18,216 nucleotides of DNA from an uncultured Clostridium sp. (GTDB taxonomy: Bacteria > Bacillota > Clostridia > Clostridiales > Clostridiaceae), in assembly GCA_934746785.1 (NCBI GenBank), contig CAKVFO010000065.1, positions 1 to 18,216 on the forward strand. The letters run 5' to 3'. The notes under the pieces are model-generated. The model was not told where the DNA came from. It did not search any database and saw nothing but the letters and a program-made list of their open reading frames with translations. Each line of letters starts with the position of its first letter. Position 1 is the first letter of the stretch. The position numbers and the translations under genes were made by a program. Below, piece after piece: positions 1 to 7,448 of this stretch.

Positions 1-100
1 TTAATCTCACTCAAAAAACTTACTCATAAAAGAATTGCTGGTTTTTAACTTATCTATATCTGTTCAATTTTCAAAGATCATTCACAGCCTCGCGACTGCT
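1..100 (-). promoter_or_regulatory. rRNA operon leader with boxA-like element (16S gene just outside the window)
   Basis: Read on the minus strand, positions 80 to 61 give TGATCTTTGAAAATTGAACA, closely matching the conserved boxA-containing leader that precedes 16S rRNA in Firmicutes. About 60 further AT-rich bases run to the window edge without reaching the start of a mature 16S sequence. I infer that the 16S gene begins a few tens of bases beyond position 1, transcribed leftward. In this family boxA recruits the Nus antitermination complex and takes part in rRNA processing. Recognition is from memory of Clostridium and Bacillus leaders; the rRNA gene itself is not visible. Confidence 0.75.
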
Positions 101-105
101 TTATT

Positions 106-134
106 ATAATAACATCTTCATCAAACATTGTCAA
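106..134 (-). promoter_or_regulatory. rRNA operon promoter P2 (proximal)
   Basis: On the minus strand a perfect -35 TTGACA (129-134) is followed after 17 bases by TATTAT (106-111); a TATAAT overlaps at 103-108 with a 20-base spacer. Transcription would start near position 99 and run directly into the boxA leader. A consensus -35 with an AT-rich upstream flank is typical of strong SigA rRNA promoters. Confidence 0.75.
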
Positions 135-199
135 CAACTTTTTTTAATTTGTTTTTCAACATTTTCTGATTTCGTTGCCGTCATCTCCCGACGACGTTT

Positions 200-228
200 A
201 TTATAGTATCATTTTTTTTAGTAAAATA
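200..228 (-). promoter_or_regulatory. possible rRNA operon promoter P1 (distal)
   Basis: On the minus strand a perfect TATAAT (200-205) lies about 95 bases upstream of P2. The matching -35 region is poor (TATTTT at 223-228 with a 17-base spacer), but it is preceded by an A-rich stretch (roughly 229-245) that could act as an UP element. Tandem promoters are usual for clostridial rRNA operons, which is the main reason for the call. A hairpin with a GGGA loop (179-196) falls at the expected transcript start. Confidence 0.45.
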
Positions 229-351
229 TCCTTTTCTTTTCTCTATTCAAGCTTTTTATCTTTGTATTTCTTTCTTTATCTATTATATACTTTAAATAAC
301 TTCTAATGACACACCCGGAAGAGTTACTCTTTACATTTGATACTTTCTCTC

Positions 352-383
352 TTTACTACTTATATCTTTTACTCTAATATTAT
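352..383 (+). promoter_or_regulatory. possible promoter of the lipoprotein gene
   Basis: TTTACT (352-357) is followed after 17 bases by TAATAT (375-380), with TATTAT overlapping at 378-383. This is a weak but plausible SigA promoter about 45 bases upstream of the gene. A 13-base palindrome (AAGAGT, T, ACTCTT; 319-331) lies just upstream and could be an operator, though nothing further supports that. Confidence 0.3.
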
Positions 384-425
384 ATATAGGTATAAAAAAT
401 ATGAATTTATTGGAGGACTAAACCT

Positions 426-1436
426 ATGAGAAAAATAATATCAATTGTTTTAGGAATAGCATCAATATTAACTTTAACAAGCTGTTCTACTAAAAATACT
501 ACTTCTTCTACAGAACCAAAACCAAAAAGTTCTGCTTCAGTGTCTACATCTACAGATAATATATATGCTCCTTTTATATTGAATGACAACACTATATATC
601 CATCTTCATTTATTGTTAATGAAAATTCAATTATATTTACCAACTGGGAAGATAATAATAAAATTTCAATAGTTAATGAAGCTGATTTAAAAGGTATCAT
701 TTCATCCACTAACATATCAGACTTTTTCGAGTACTCTGCAACATCATTAATTAATATAAATAATGTAGTCTATTTTGGAGACACTTCTAAATCTTCCAAT
801 CTAGCCTCAATAAATTTAACTGATAAAACTTACACTAAACTTAATAATAGGCATGTTCATGATATAACTGCTTTAAATAACGAAAAAATTGTTTACTTAG
901 ACATTCCAGAAACAGCTTCAAATAAAGGAAAGCTTTATCTTTATGATATTGAAAGCAAAAAAGATTCGTTATTAACATCAGATAACGTTGGCAAATATGC
1001 AATTAATAACAACTTTATTCTATATCAGAATTTAAGTGACGGGGGTAAATTATATAGAATTTCACCAGATGGGACAAGCAAAGAAAAGGTAACTGATTAC
1101 CCTGTTGAAAGCTTTACAGTATTTTCTTCTCAATTAATCGTTTCAAACTCTGCTGACGATAACAACTTATATATTATTGATCCTTCCAGCCTTGCTTCAA
1201 AAAGATTTGCAATTTTTAATGTAAGAGACTTAAAAACTTTTAACAATCAAGTTTTGGGAATCAATAAATCAAATATCTTATGTAAACTTAATTTATCAAT
1301 AGAATCTACTGAGATTAAAGTTGAAAGTTTAACTTCAGATAGTATAAATGAGTATTATCCAACTGAAAAAGGTATTTTTGTTCAAAAAGGTTTGAATGTA
1401 AATAATCCTTATATACTTAATATTGATAATAAGTAG
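426..1436 (+). CDS. putative lipoprotein with beta-propeller-like repeats, unknown function
   Basis: This 336-residue protein is probably exported and lipid-anchored to the outer face of the membrane. Residues 1-19 form a short positively charged and hydrophobic signal peptide, ending in a lipobox LTSC with Cys20 as the lipidated residue. Residues 21-45 are a Ser/Thr/Pro/Lys-rich linker. From about residue 60 to the end it is rich in short beta-strands and turns. At least three stretches share a layout of hydrophobic strand followed by a Leu-Tyr-x-(Ile/Tyr)-(D/S)-P-like strand (near 145-180, 188-222 and 228-258). This resembles the DUF5050 and other beta-propeller lipoproteins of clostridia. 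The start is fixed by TGGAGGA at 411-417, nine bases upstream. It is the only plus-strand gene, set between the rRNA promoters and murD, and has no partner gene in the window. Lipoprotein status is well supported; the fold is inferred and the function unknown. Confidence 0.85.
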   Translation: MRKIISIVLGIASILTLTSCSTKNTTSSTEPKPKSSASVSTSTDNIYAPFILNDNTIYPSSFIVNENSIIFTNWEDNNKISIVNEADLKGIISSTNISDFFEYSATSLININNVVYFGDTSKSSNLASINLTDKTYTKLNNRHVHDITALNNEKIVYLDIPETASNKGKLYLYDIESKKDSLLTSDNVGKYAINNNFILYQNLSDGGKLYRISPDGTSKEKVTDYPVESFTVFSSQLIVSNSADDNNLYIIDPSSLASKRFAIFNVRDLKTFNNQVLGINKSNILCKLNLSIESTEIKVESLTSDSINEYYPTEKGIFVQKGLNVNNPYILNIDNK

Positions 1437-1442
1437 AAGGGT

Positions 1443-1488
1443 ACAAAGTGGCTGACGCCACGCTTTTTAGTGCAGGAAGCCACTTTGT
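1443..1488. repeat. inverted repeat 1 downstream of the lipoprotein gene
   Basis: ACAAAGTGGCT (1443-1453) and AGCCACTTTGT (1478-1488) are a perfect 11-bp inverted repeat around a 24-base loop; with one bulge it extends to about 13 bp. A smaller stem, GTGGC (1448-1452) with GCCAC (1457-1461), uses part of the same left arm, so the two structures exclude each other. No T-run follows on either strand, which argues against an ordinary terminator. It begins six bases after the lipoprotein stop codon. The G+C of the arms is high for this genome. It may be a remnant of a small mobile element or a structured 3-prime untranslated region. Confidence 0.7.
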
Positions 1489-1521
1489 TACAGCCTGTCA
1501 AAAGGTTCTAAAATCAAAATT

Positions 1522-1590
1522 GGAGGATAGAAGTAATATTTTTATGCTCCAAATCACAACCAGTCGCTTAAAAATATTGCTTCTACCTCC
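1522..1590. repeat. inverted repeat 2, long hairpin
   Basis: The left arm (1522-1547, beginning GGAGGATAGAAG) pairs with the right arm (1566-1590, ending CTTCTACCTCC). There are 23 Watson-Crick pairs, one wobble (1534 with 1579), one bulged A (1527) and one T-T mismatch (1545 with 1568), around an 18-base loop. This is far stronger than chance in AT-rich DNA. It has no T-tract, and no coding frame of useful length spans it. A palindromic miniature element or a structured RNA are both possible. Apart from these repeats and the terminator at 1735-1772, I see nothing in 1437-1781. Confidence 0.75.
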
Positions 1591-1734
1591 TTAAATACTA
1601 ACGGAAATTTTGCTTTTCGGTTCTTTTGCGGCACTACATTTTTTCTTTTTAACGTATTGGACGACTTACATATCAGAAATTAAGTTATAATCAGTACTCG
1701 CTCTCAAAAAAAGTTTTTAATTTCCTATACATTT

Positions 1735-1772
1735 AAAAAGAGTCCTGATTCATAATCAGAGACTCTTTTTTT
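1735..1772. terminator. bidirectional terminator between the lipoprotein gene and murD
   Basis: GAGTC (1740-1744) pairs with GACTC (1761-1765) and TGATT (1746-1750) with AATCA (1754-1758) around the loop CAT, with a small internal asymmetry. The stem is flanked by A5 at 1735-1739 and a run of seven T from 1766. It can stop plus-strand transcripts from the lipoprotein gene (T7 tail) and minus-strand transcripts from murD (T5 tail), whose stop codon lies about ten bases away. Confidence 0.85.
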
Positions 1773-1781
1773 ATTTTCTAC

Positions 1782-3158
1782 TTATAAATTATTAACTATA
1801 TCTTTAAATGCATTTCCTCTAGCCATGAAATTAGGGAACATATCAAAAGATGCACAAGCAGGAGATAATGTGACTACATCTCCATCAACTGCCAGTTCTT
1901 TAGCTTTGTTGACAGCTTCTTCAAGACTATTAACTATATGCATATTAACCTTTATTCCTTTTTCTTCCTCCAGCTTATCAAATACTTCTTTAATCTTGTC
2001 TTTAGTATCACCCATTAATATCAACTCTTTAATATATGGATACCCTTCATTAGCTAATGGCTCAAATGGTATATGTTTATCATATCCACCTACTATAATT
2101 ATAACTTTCCTTTCAAAAGCTCTTAATCCAGCTAATGTTCTTGTAGGACTTGAAGCTATTGAATCATTATAGTATTTAACTCCATCTATTTCTCTTACTA
2201 ATTCACATCTATGTTCTACTCCACCAAATGTCTCCGCTACCTTTTTCATTGAAGCAAAAGACACATCATCTTTAGTAGCAGCAAAAGCAGCTAAGTAGTT
2301 TTCTACATTATGCATACCTTTGATTACTATATTTTCTTTCTTACATACTTCTTTACCTTCTAAGTATAGTACTCCATCTTCAAAGTATGCTCCATTTTCT
2401 ATAACTCTCATTGAAGAGAATTCTCTTATTTCTCCCTTGGCTTCCTTTTCAAAACCATATGTTATGTCATTCTCTCTATTAACAACTAATACATCTCCTG
2501 CATTTTGATATAAGAATATATTTTTCTTTGCATCTATATACTCTTGCATATCTTTATGCATATCTAGATGGTTTGGTGCAAGATTAGTACATACTGCTAC
2601 ATCCACTTCTTCTTTCATAGTCATAAGTTGGAAACTAGAAAGTTCTAGTACAACCATATCTTTTTCTTCTATTTCTTCTATTTGAGCAAATAGAGGTGTT
2701 CCTATGTTACCTCCAACCCAAGTTTTAAATCCTTCTTCAATAAGAAGCTTTGAAATAATAGTTGTTGTAGTTGTCTTTCCATCACTTCCTGTTACGGCAT
2801 ATACTTTTCCCTTACAATACTTAACGAACTCTTCCATTTCAGATGTTATATATGTACCTTCTTCCTTTGCCTTAACTAATGCTTCACTATCTATTCTCAT
2901 TGAAGGTGTTTTAAAGATAACATCAAATCCTGTTAATCTATCCAAATATCCTTCTCCTAGTTCAAATTTAACTCCTTGACTCTTAAATTCAGGTACTATA
3001 TCTCCTAAAGCCTTTTCACCTTTTTGATCAAAAGCAGTAACTTCTGCGCCAAGCTTTACTAAAAACTTAATTAAAGGAATATTTGATACCCCTATTCCTA
3101 CAACACCTACCTTTTTATCTTTTATAAAGCTCTTAAACTCATTAAAATCTTTTTTCAT
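1782..3158 (-). CDS. murD: UDP-N-acetylmuramoyl-L-alanine--D-glutamate ligase MurD
   Basis: MurD adds D-glutamate to UDP-MurNAc-L-alanine using ATP, a cytoplasmic step of peptidoglycan precursor synthesis. The 458-residue length is normal. An N-terminal Rossmann-like domain carries GVVGIGVSN (18-26) for the UDP sugar nucleotide. The central Mur ligase domain has the ATP loop GSDGKTT (124-130), with Asp where many MurDs have Asn, and the family motif NHLDMH. The C-terminal domain has the late motif SPACASFDMF. The reading frame extends five codons further up to an ATG at 3173, but that extension contains the Shine-Dalgarno GGAGG, which sits six bases before the ATG at 3158; I therefore take 3158. 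The gene stands alone behind the glyQS terminator and ends at the bidirectional terminator. Two TATAAT-like hexamers lie upstream, with no convincing -35. Confidence 0.95.
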   Translation of the reverse strand: MKKDFNEFKSFIKDKKVGVVGIGVSNIPLIKFLVKLGAEVTAFDQKGEKALGDIVPEFKSQGVKFELGEGYLDRLTGFDVIFKTPSMRIDSEALVKAKEEGTYITSEMEEFVKYCKGKVYAVTGSDGKTTTTTIISKLLIEEGFKTWVGGNIGTPLFAQIEEIEEKDMVVLELSSFQLMTMKEEVDVAVCTNLAPNHLDMHKDMQEYIDAKKNIFLYQNAGDVLVVNRENDITYGFEKEAKGEIREFSSMRVIENGAYFEDGVLYLEGKEVCKKENIVIKGMHNVENYLAAFAATKDDVSFASMKKVAETFGGVEHRCELVREIDGVKYYNDSIASSPTRTLAGLRAFERKVIIIVGGYDKHIPFEPLANEGYPYIKELILMGDTKDKIKEVFDKLEEEKGIKVNMHIVNSLEEAVNKAKELAVDGDVVTLSPACASFDMFPNFMARGNAFKDIVNNL

Positions 3159-3245
3159 TATATACGCCTCCATTTTTACTTATAAATACCTGTTAAATTA
3201 TATTACTGCAAGACTTATTATATCCATTTTATTCTAAAATTACTA

Positions 3246-3289
3246 CCAAATATAAAGAAAAGCGAAGTTTTAAATATACTCCGCTTCTC
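3246..3289 (-). terminator. terminator of glyQS
   Basis: On the minus strand GAGAAGCGGAGT (3289 to 3278) pairs over 12 positions, two of them wobbles, with ACTTCGCTTTTC (3268 to 3257) around a nine-base loop. A T-rich but interrupted tail follows (TTTATATTT). It lies 12 bases after the glyQS stop codon and separates glyQS from murD. Confidence 0.75.
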
Positions 3290-3300
3290 CATTAAAACAA

Positions 3301-4701
3301 CTAGAATTCTAAACTCTTAGCTATATAAGATTCTAATTCAGAAATTTTTATTCTTTCTTGTTCCATAGTGTCTCTATTTCTAATAGTAACTGATTCATCA
3401 TTTTCTGTATCAAAGTCAATTGTTATACAGAATGGAGTTCCAATCTCATCTTGTCTTCTATATCTCTTTCCGATACTTCCTGTTTCATCAAATTCAACAT
3501 TGAACTTCTTGCTTAATTCTGCATATACTTCTAAAGCTTTATCAGATAATTTCTTTGATAAAGGTAATATAGCAGCCTTGTAAGGAGCTAATGCTGGATG
3601 GAAGTGCATAACCACTCTTGAATCTTGTTTGTCTTCAGTAGATAAATCTTCTTCATCATATGCATCAACTAAGAATGCTAAAGCAACTCTATCAGCACCT
3701 AATGATGGTTCTATACAGTATGGGACATATTTTTCATTAGTTGTTGGGTCTAGATAACTCATATCTTGTCCTGAGTGTTCTTCATGTCTCTTTAAATCAT
3801 AGTCAGTTCTATCTGCTATACCCCAAAGTTCTCCCCATCCGAATGGGAATAAGTATTCTATATCTGAAGTAGCTTTTGAATAGAATGATAATTCTTCTTG
3901 AGCATGATCTCTAAATCTTAAATTGTCTTTATTAACACCTAAGTTCATTAAGAATTGCCAGCAGTAATCTTTCCAGTATGAGAACCATTCTAAATCTGTA
4001 TCTGGCTTACAGAAGAATTCTAATTCCATTTGTTCGAATTCTCTTGTTCTGAAAGTGAAATTACCTGGTGTAATTTCATTTCTAAATGACTTACCAATTT
4101 GACCTATACCAAATGGTACTTTCTTTCTTGTAGTTCTTTGAACTTGTTTGAAGTTTACAAATATACCTTGAGCAGTTTCTGGTCTTAAGTATATTTCATT
4201 CTTTGAATCCTCAGTTACTCCTGCATGTGTCTTAAACATTAAGTTAAAACTTCTAATATCTGTATAGTTTAACTTTCCACACTTAGGACAAACTATGTTA
4301 TGTTCTTCAATATATGACTTTAATTGTTCATTTGACCATCCATCAGCTGATGCTACTTCAGCACCATTTTCAGTCATATAGTCTTCTACTAACTTATCAG
4401 CTCTAAATCTTGATTTACATTCTTTACAGTCCATTAATGGATCTGAGAATCCCCCTACGTGTCCTGTTGCAACCCAAACTTCTCTGTTCATTAAGATTGC
4501 TGCATCTACTCCAACATTATAAGGGCTTTCTTGTATGAATTTTTTCCACCAAGCTTTTTTAACGTTGTTTTTGAATTCTACTCCTAGTGGGCCGTAATCC
4601 CAAGAGTTTGCTAAACCTCCATATATGTCTGATCCCGGAAATATAAACCCCCTGCTTTTACAAAGAGCTACTATTTTATCCATTGTTTTTTCTACTGCCA
4701 T
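3301..4701 (-). CDS. glyQS: glycyl-tRNA synthetase, single-chain class II (alpha2 type)
   Basis: The enzyme charges tRNA-Gly with glycine in the cytoplasm. At 466 residues it is the homodimeric type, not the two-subunit GlyQ/GlyS type. The N-terminal region contains the family signature DIYGGLANSWDYGPLG (25-40). Class II motif 2 is visible as FRNEITPGNFTFRTREFEQ (206-224), and motif 3 as GADRVAL in the C-terminal half. Two Cys pairs, CKEC (92-95) and CPKC (138-141), probably bind zinc in the insertion domain. The anticodon-binding domain is C-terminal and ends in IAKSLEF. The start is supported by GGAGGG nine bases upstream. The gene is preceded by its own promoter and a glycine T-box leader, so it is a single-gene unit induced when tRNA-Gly is uncharged. 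The symbol glyS is also used for this type. Confidence 0.97.
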   Translation of the reverse strand: MAVEKTMDKIVALCKSRGFIFPGSDIYGGLANSWDYGPLGVEFKNNVKKAWWKKFIQESPYNVGVDAAILMNREVWVATGHVGGFSDPLMDCKECKSRFRADKLVEDYMTENGAEVASADGWSNEQLKSYIEEHNIVCPKCGKLNYTDIRSFNLMFKTHAGVTEDSKNEIYLRPETAQGIFVNFKQVQRTTRKKVPFGIGQIGKSFRNEITPGNFTFRTREFEQMELEFFCKPDTDLEWFSYWKDYCWQFLMNLGVNKDNLRFRDHAQEELSFYSKATSDIEYLFPFGWGELWGIADRTDYDLKRHEEHSGQDMSYLDPTTNEKYVPYCIEPSLGADRVALAFLVDAYDEEDLSTEDKQDSRVVMHFHPALAPYKAAILPLSKKLSDKALEVYAELSKKFNVEFDETGSIGKRYRRQDEIGTPFCITIDFDTENDESVTIRNRDTMEQERIKISELESYIAKSLEF

Positions 4702-4735
4702 AGTATAAATCCCTCCATATAATAATTTTTATAAA

Positions 4736-4926
4736 TAAAAAAAGCCCTAACCTCAAAGGGACGAAATATCTCCGCGGTTCCACCCTTCTTGGCATAAGCC
4801 CATCTTTCTCTACATTAGTACTCAAAAGTGCCCTTCACATATCAGTTATAATGATTCACACCATCCATCATCTCTCTTTAATAACCTCAAAGTTACTCCT
4901 CTTTATCATCGCACTTATTAAATTAT
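4736..4926 (-). promoter_or_regulatory. T-box leader (tRNA-Gly responsive) of glyQS
   Basis: On the minus strand the leader carries the T-box core TGGAACCGCG (4782 to 4773), inside the antiterminator arm that begins AAGGG. A competing terminator follows, with CCCT and AGGG arms and seven T residues (4743 to 4737). Stem I is closed by AAGTGC (4916 to 4911) and GCACTT (4831 to 4826). The likely specifier triplet is GGC (4832 to 4830), a glycine codon, followed by the usual purine. The leader is short, without an obvious stem II, as known for glyQS T-boxes. Uncharged tRNA-Gly would pair its anticodon with GGC and its NCCA end with the T-box loop, letting transcription continue into glyQS. Confidence 0.95.
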
Positions 4927-4932
4927 AACTTC

Positions 4933-4960
4933 ATTTTATCAAAACACTAATATATGTCAA
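4933..4960 (-). promoter_or_regulatory. promoter of the glyQS T-box transcript
   Basis: On the minus strand a perfect TTGACA (4955-4960) is followed after 16 bases by TAAAAT (4933-4938). Transcription would start near 4926, just before Stem I of the T-box. This is a strong SigA-type match. Confidence 0.8.
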
Positions 4961-5014
4961 GTTATATTAGATATTTATTTTTTCACATACAAAATATTAA
5001 AATATTAAAAATGC

Positions 5015-5041
5015 AAAAAAGCGATGTTAAACATCGCTTTT
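5015..5041 (-). terminator. terminator of the tRNA-Asn pair
   Basis: GCGATGT (5021-5027) and ACATCGC (5031-5037) form a perfect stem with a three-base loop, extended by A-T pairs. On the minus strand it is followed by six T (5020 to 5015). It lies about ten bases after the second tRNA to be transcribed. Confidence 0.9.
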
Positions 5042-5050
5042 GTAATCAAC

Positions 5051-5125
<75 letters not shown>

Positions 5126-5145
5126 ATATTAATTATGATTAAAAT

Positions 5146-5220
<75 letters not shown>

Positions 5221-5243
5221 ATGTCTTAATCACTACAAAAATT

Positions 5244-5272
5244 ATTATATATAGTTTTTAGATAAAATGCAA
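5244..5272 (-). promoter_or_regulatory. promoter of the tRNA-Asn pair
   Basis: On the minus strand TTGCAT (5267-5272) is followed after exactly 17 bases by a perfect TATAAT (5244-5249), with the first tRNA beginning at 5220. Upstream lies a T-rich/A-rich flank. Confidence 0.8.
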
Positions 5273-5391
5273 GCACTTTTTTTAAATTTTTATGTATTTT
5301 TTTTATTATTAATTATTACTCATCATTTTTCACTATCTATTAATTATTACAATCCCAGTAAATATATCATTTTCGCTTCATTGATTGCTTC

Positions 5392-5432
5392 AAAAAAATC
5401 CTGTTAAATGATAAATATCATCTAACAGGATT
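5392..5432 (-). terminator. terminator of greA-lysS
   Basis: On the minus strand AATCCTGTTA pairs with TAACAGGATT (arms 5423-5432 and 5397-5406). A further ATGAT/ATCAT stem follows one mismatch inside (loop near 5413-5416). Seven T follow (5398 to 5392). The stem starts about nine bases after the lysS stop codon. Confidence 0.92.
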
Positions 5433-5440
5433 ATTATGAC

Positions 5441-6952
5441 CTAGTTATTATTTAAAGGTTTCATTGTTGGGAATAATATTACGTCTCTGATAGATGCTGA
5501 GTCAGTTAAAAACATAACTAATCTATCGATTCCCATTCCCATACCACCTGTAGGAGGCATACCTGTTTCAAGAGCGCTCATGAATTGTTCATCTAGCATG
5601 TAAGCTTCATCATCACCAAGTTCTCTTTCCTTAGCTTGTTGTTCAAATCTTTGTCTTTGAACTATAGGATCGTTTAATTCTGAGTATGCATTACATAATT
5701 CTCTACCATATACGAACCCTTCAAATCTTTCAGTGAATGCTTCATTTCCTCTCTTCTTCTTAGTAAGTGGAGAGTTTTCTACTGGATAGTCTATAACAAA
5801 TGTTGGTTGAATTAATTTTTCTTCACCAAACTCTTCAAATAAAGCAACTAAAACTTCACCCTTAGTAACTGTATTTAATGGTTTAGGGAATTCTAAATTC
5901 TTTTCTTTAGCAATTGCTTGAGCTTCTTCATCTGATTTTATAGAATTGAAGTCTATTCCAGCATATTCCTTAACTATATCAACCATAGTTATTCTTCTCC
6001 ATGGTGGCTTAAAGTCAATTTCAGTTCCTTGATAATTAACTTTTGTAGTTCCTATAACTTTTTCACAGATATATGCTACCATATTTTCTGTAATATCCAT
6101 CATATCATTATAATCTGAGTATGCTTCATATAATTCTATAGATGTAAATTCAGGATTATGTCTTATATCCATACCTTCATTTCTAAATGTTCTACCTATT
6201 TCATATACTTTTTCCATACCAGCTACAATAAGTCTCTTTAAGTGTAACTCTGTAGCAATTCTTAGATACATATCTATATCTAAAGTATTGTGGTGAGTTA
6301 TGAATGGTCTAGCTGCTGCACCACCTGCTATATCAGATAATACAGGAGTTTCAACTTCTAAGAATCCTCTATTATCTAAAAATTCTCTCATTGCTGATAC
6401 TATCTTACTTCTCTTTATAAAAGTATCTTTTACTTCTGGATTAGTTATTATATCAACTTCTCTTTGTCTATATCTCAAGTCAGGATCTTTTAATCCATGC
6501 CACTTTTCAGGTAATGGTTTTAATGATTTACAAACTAATTCAAAAGTATTAACTTTTATACTTATTTCTTCTGTTCTTGTTTTGAAAACTTCACCTGTTA
6601 CTGCTACTATATCTCCAAGGTCATAACCCTTATAAGCCTTAAGATTTTCTTCTCCAACAAGATCAATCTTTAAGAATAATTGAATCTTTCCATCTATATC
6701 TTGAATATCAGAGAAAACTACCTTTCCTTGACCTCTCTTAGACATTATTCTACCAGCTACAGTAACCATTTTACCTTCTAGTTCATCATAATTGTCTTTA
6801 ACACCTTTTGATGTATGAGTTCTTTTAACTTGGTATACATCAAATGGATCCTTTCCTTGCTTTTGTAATTCTGCAAGTTTCTCTCTTCTTAACTGTTCTT
6901 GTTCACTGAACTGAGATTCTAGTTCCTGCATGTTCATTTCCTCAGTTGACAT
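5441..6952 (-). CDS. lysS: lysyl-tRNA synthetase, class II
   Basis: The enzyme charges tRNA-Lys in the cytoplasm. Its 503 residues are the usual length. An N-terminal helix (1-40) leads into an OB-fold anticodon-binding domain (about 60-145). The class II catalytic core follows, with motif 1 GFLEVETPVL (196-205), motif 2 FRNEGMDIRHNPEFTSIE (256-273) and motif 3 GMGIDRLVMFL near the C-terminus. The C-terminal SIRDVILFP and TMKP are typical of bacterial LysS. GGAGGG six bases before the ATG fixes the start. It begins 13 bases after the greA stop codon and shares the greA promoter; I see no promoter of its own. It ends at a strong intrinsic terminator. Confidence 0.97.
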   Translation of the reverse strand: MSTEEMNMQELESQFSEQEQLRREKLAELQKQGKDPFDVYQVKRTHTSKGVKDNYDELEGKMVTVAGRIMSKRGQGKVVFSDIQDIDGKIQLFLKIDLVGEENLKAYKGYDLGDIVAVTGEVFKTRTEEISIKVNTFELVCKSLKPLPEKWHGLKDPDLRYRQREVDIITNPEVKDTFIKRSKIVSAMREFLDNRGFLEVETPVLSDIAGGAAARPFITHHNTLDIDMYLRIATELHLKRLIVAGMEKVYEIGRTFRNEGMDIRHNPEFTSIELYEAYSDYNDMMDITENMVAYICEKVIGTTKVNYQGTEIDFKPPWRRITMVDIVKEYAGIDFNSIKSDEEAQAIAKEKNLEFPKPLNTVTKGEVLVALFEEFGEEKLIQPTFVIDYPVENSPLTKKKRGNEAFTERFEGFVYGRELCNAYSELNDPIVQRQRFEQQAKERELGDDEAYMLDEQFMSALETGMPPTGGMGMGIDRLVMFLTDSASIRDVILFPTMKPLNNN

Positions 6953-6965
6953 TAATATCCCTCCG

Positions 6966-7448
6966 TTACTCTCTTCTTATATCTAATATCTCGAACTTAC
7001 TAACTCCATCTGGTACAGTTGCTTCAACTATATCGCCAATTTTTTTACCGATAAGTGCTTTACCAACTGGTGACTCATTTGAAATTTTAAAATTCATAGG
7101 ATCTGCTTCTGCTGAACCTACTATTGTATATTCAACCACTTCATCAAAATCATAATCCTTAACCTTTACAGTTGCACCTACTGCTACTGTTCCAGCTGGA
7201 ATCTCTGATTCGTCAACGACTGAAGCATTTTTTAACATGTTTTCTATTTGAAGAATTCTACCTTCAGTAAAAGCCTGTTCATTCTTAGCTTCATCATATT
7301 CTGAGTTTTCGCTTAAATCTCCATATCCTAAAGCTACTTTTATCTTTTCTGTCACTTCTTTTCTTTTAACTGTTTTTAAATATTCTAATTCTTCTTCAAG
7401 TTTTTTTACACCTTCATATGTCATTACATATTTTTTTGCTTCGCTCAT
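6966..7448 (-). CDS. greA: transcription elongation factor GreA
   Basis: GreA binds the secondary channel of RNA polymerase and stimulates cleavage of backtracked transcripts. The 160-residue protein has an N-terminal coiled coil (about 1-75). The acidic tip lies in GDLSENSEYDEAK (43-55), with Asp44 and Glu47 matching the catalytic acidic residues of the family. A C-terminal FKBP-like domain (about 85-160) follows. The open frame continues seven codons up to a GTG at 7469, but those codons contain the Shine-Dalgarno GGGGAG, placed seven bases before the ATG at 7448; 160 residues is also the normal family length. It is the first gene of the greA-lysS unit, behind a near-consensus promoter. Confidence 0.96.
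   Translation of the reverse strand: MSEAKKYVMTYEGVKKLEEELEYLKTVKRKEVTEKIKVALGYGDLSENSEYDEAKNEQAFTEGRILQIENMLKNASVVDESEIPAGTVAVGATVKVKDYDFDEVVEYTIVGSAEADPMNFKISNESPVGKALIGKKIGDIVEATVPDGVSKFEILDIRRE

Noticed and set aside
407..715. 102-residue minus-strand open frame antisense to the lipoprotein gene
   Set aside because: It lies opposite a gene with a good ribosome binding site and signal peptide, has no Shine-Dalgarno of its own, and its composition looks like a reverse reading of AT-rich codons.
5307..5350. 13-base direct repeat TATTAATTATTAC (5307-5319 and 5338-5350), 31 bases apart
   Set aside because: About three helical turns apart, but made only of A and T apart from one base, in an AT-rich spacer between a tRNA promoter and a terminator; chance is a sufficient explanation.
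6300..6626. 108-residue plus-strand open frame opposite lysS
   Set aside because: Shadow of a conserved synthetase gene with no ribosome binding site; the same holds for the other plus-strand frames opposite murD, glyQS, greA, dusB, coaX, fhs, tilS and spoIIE.
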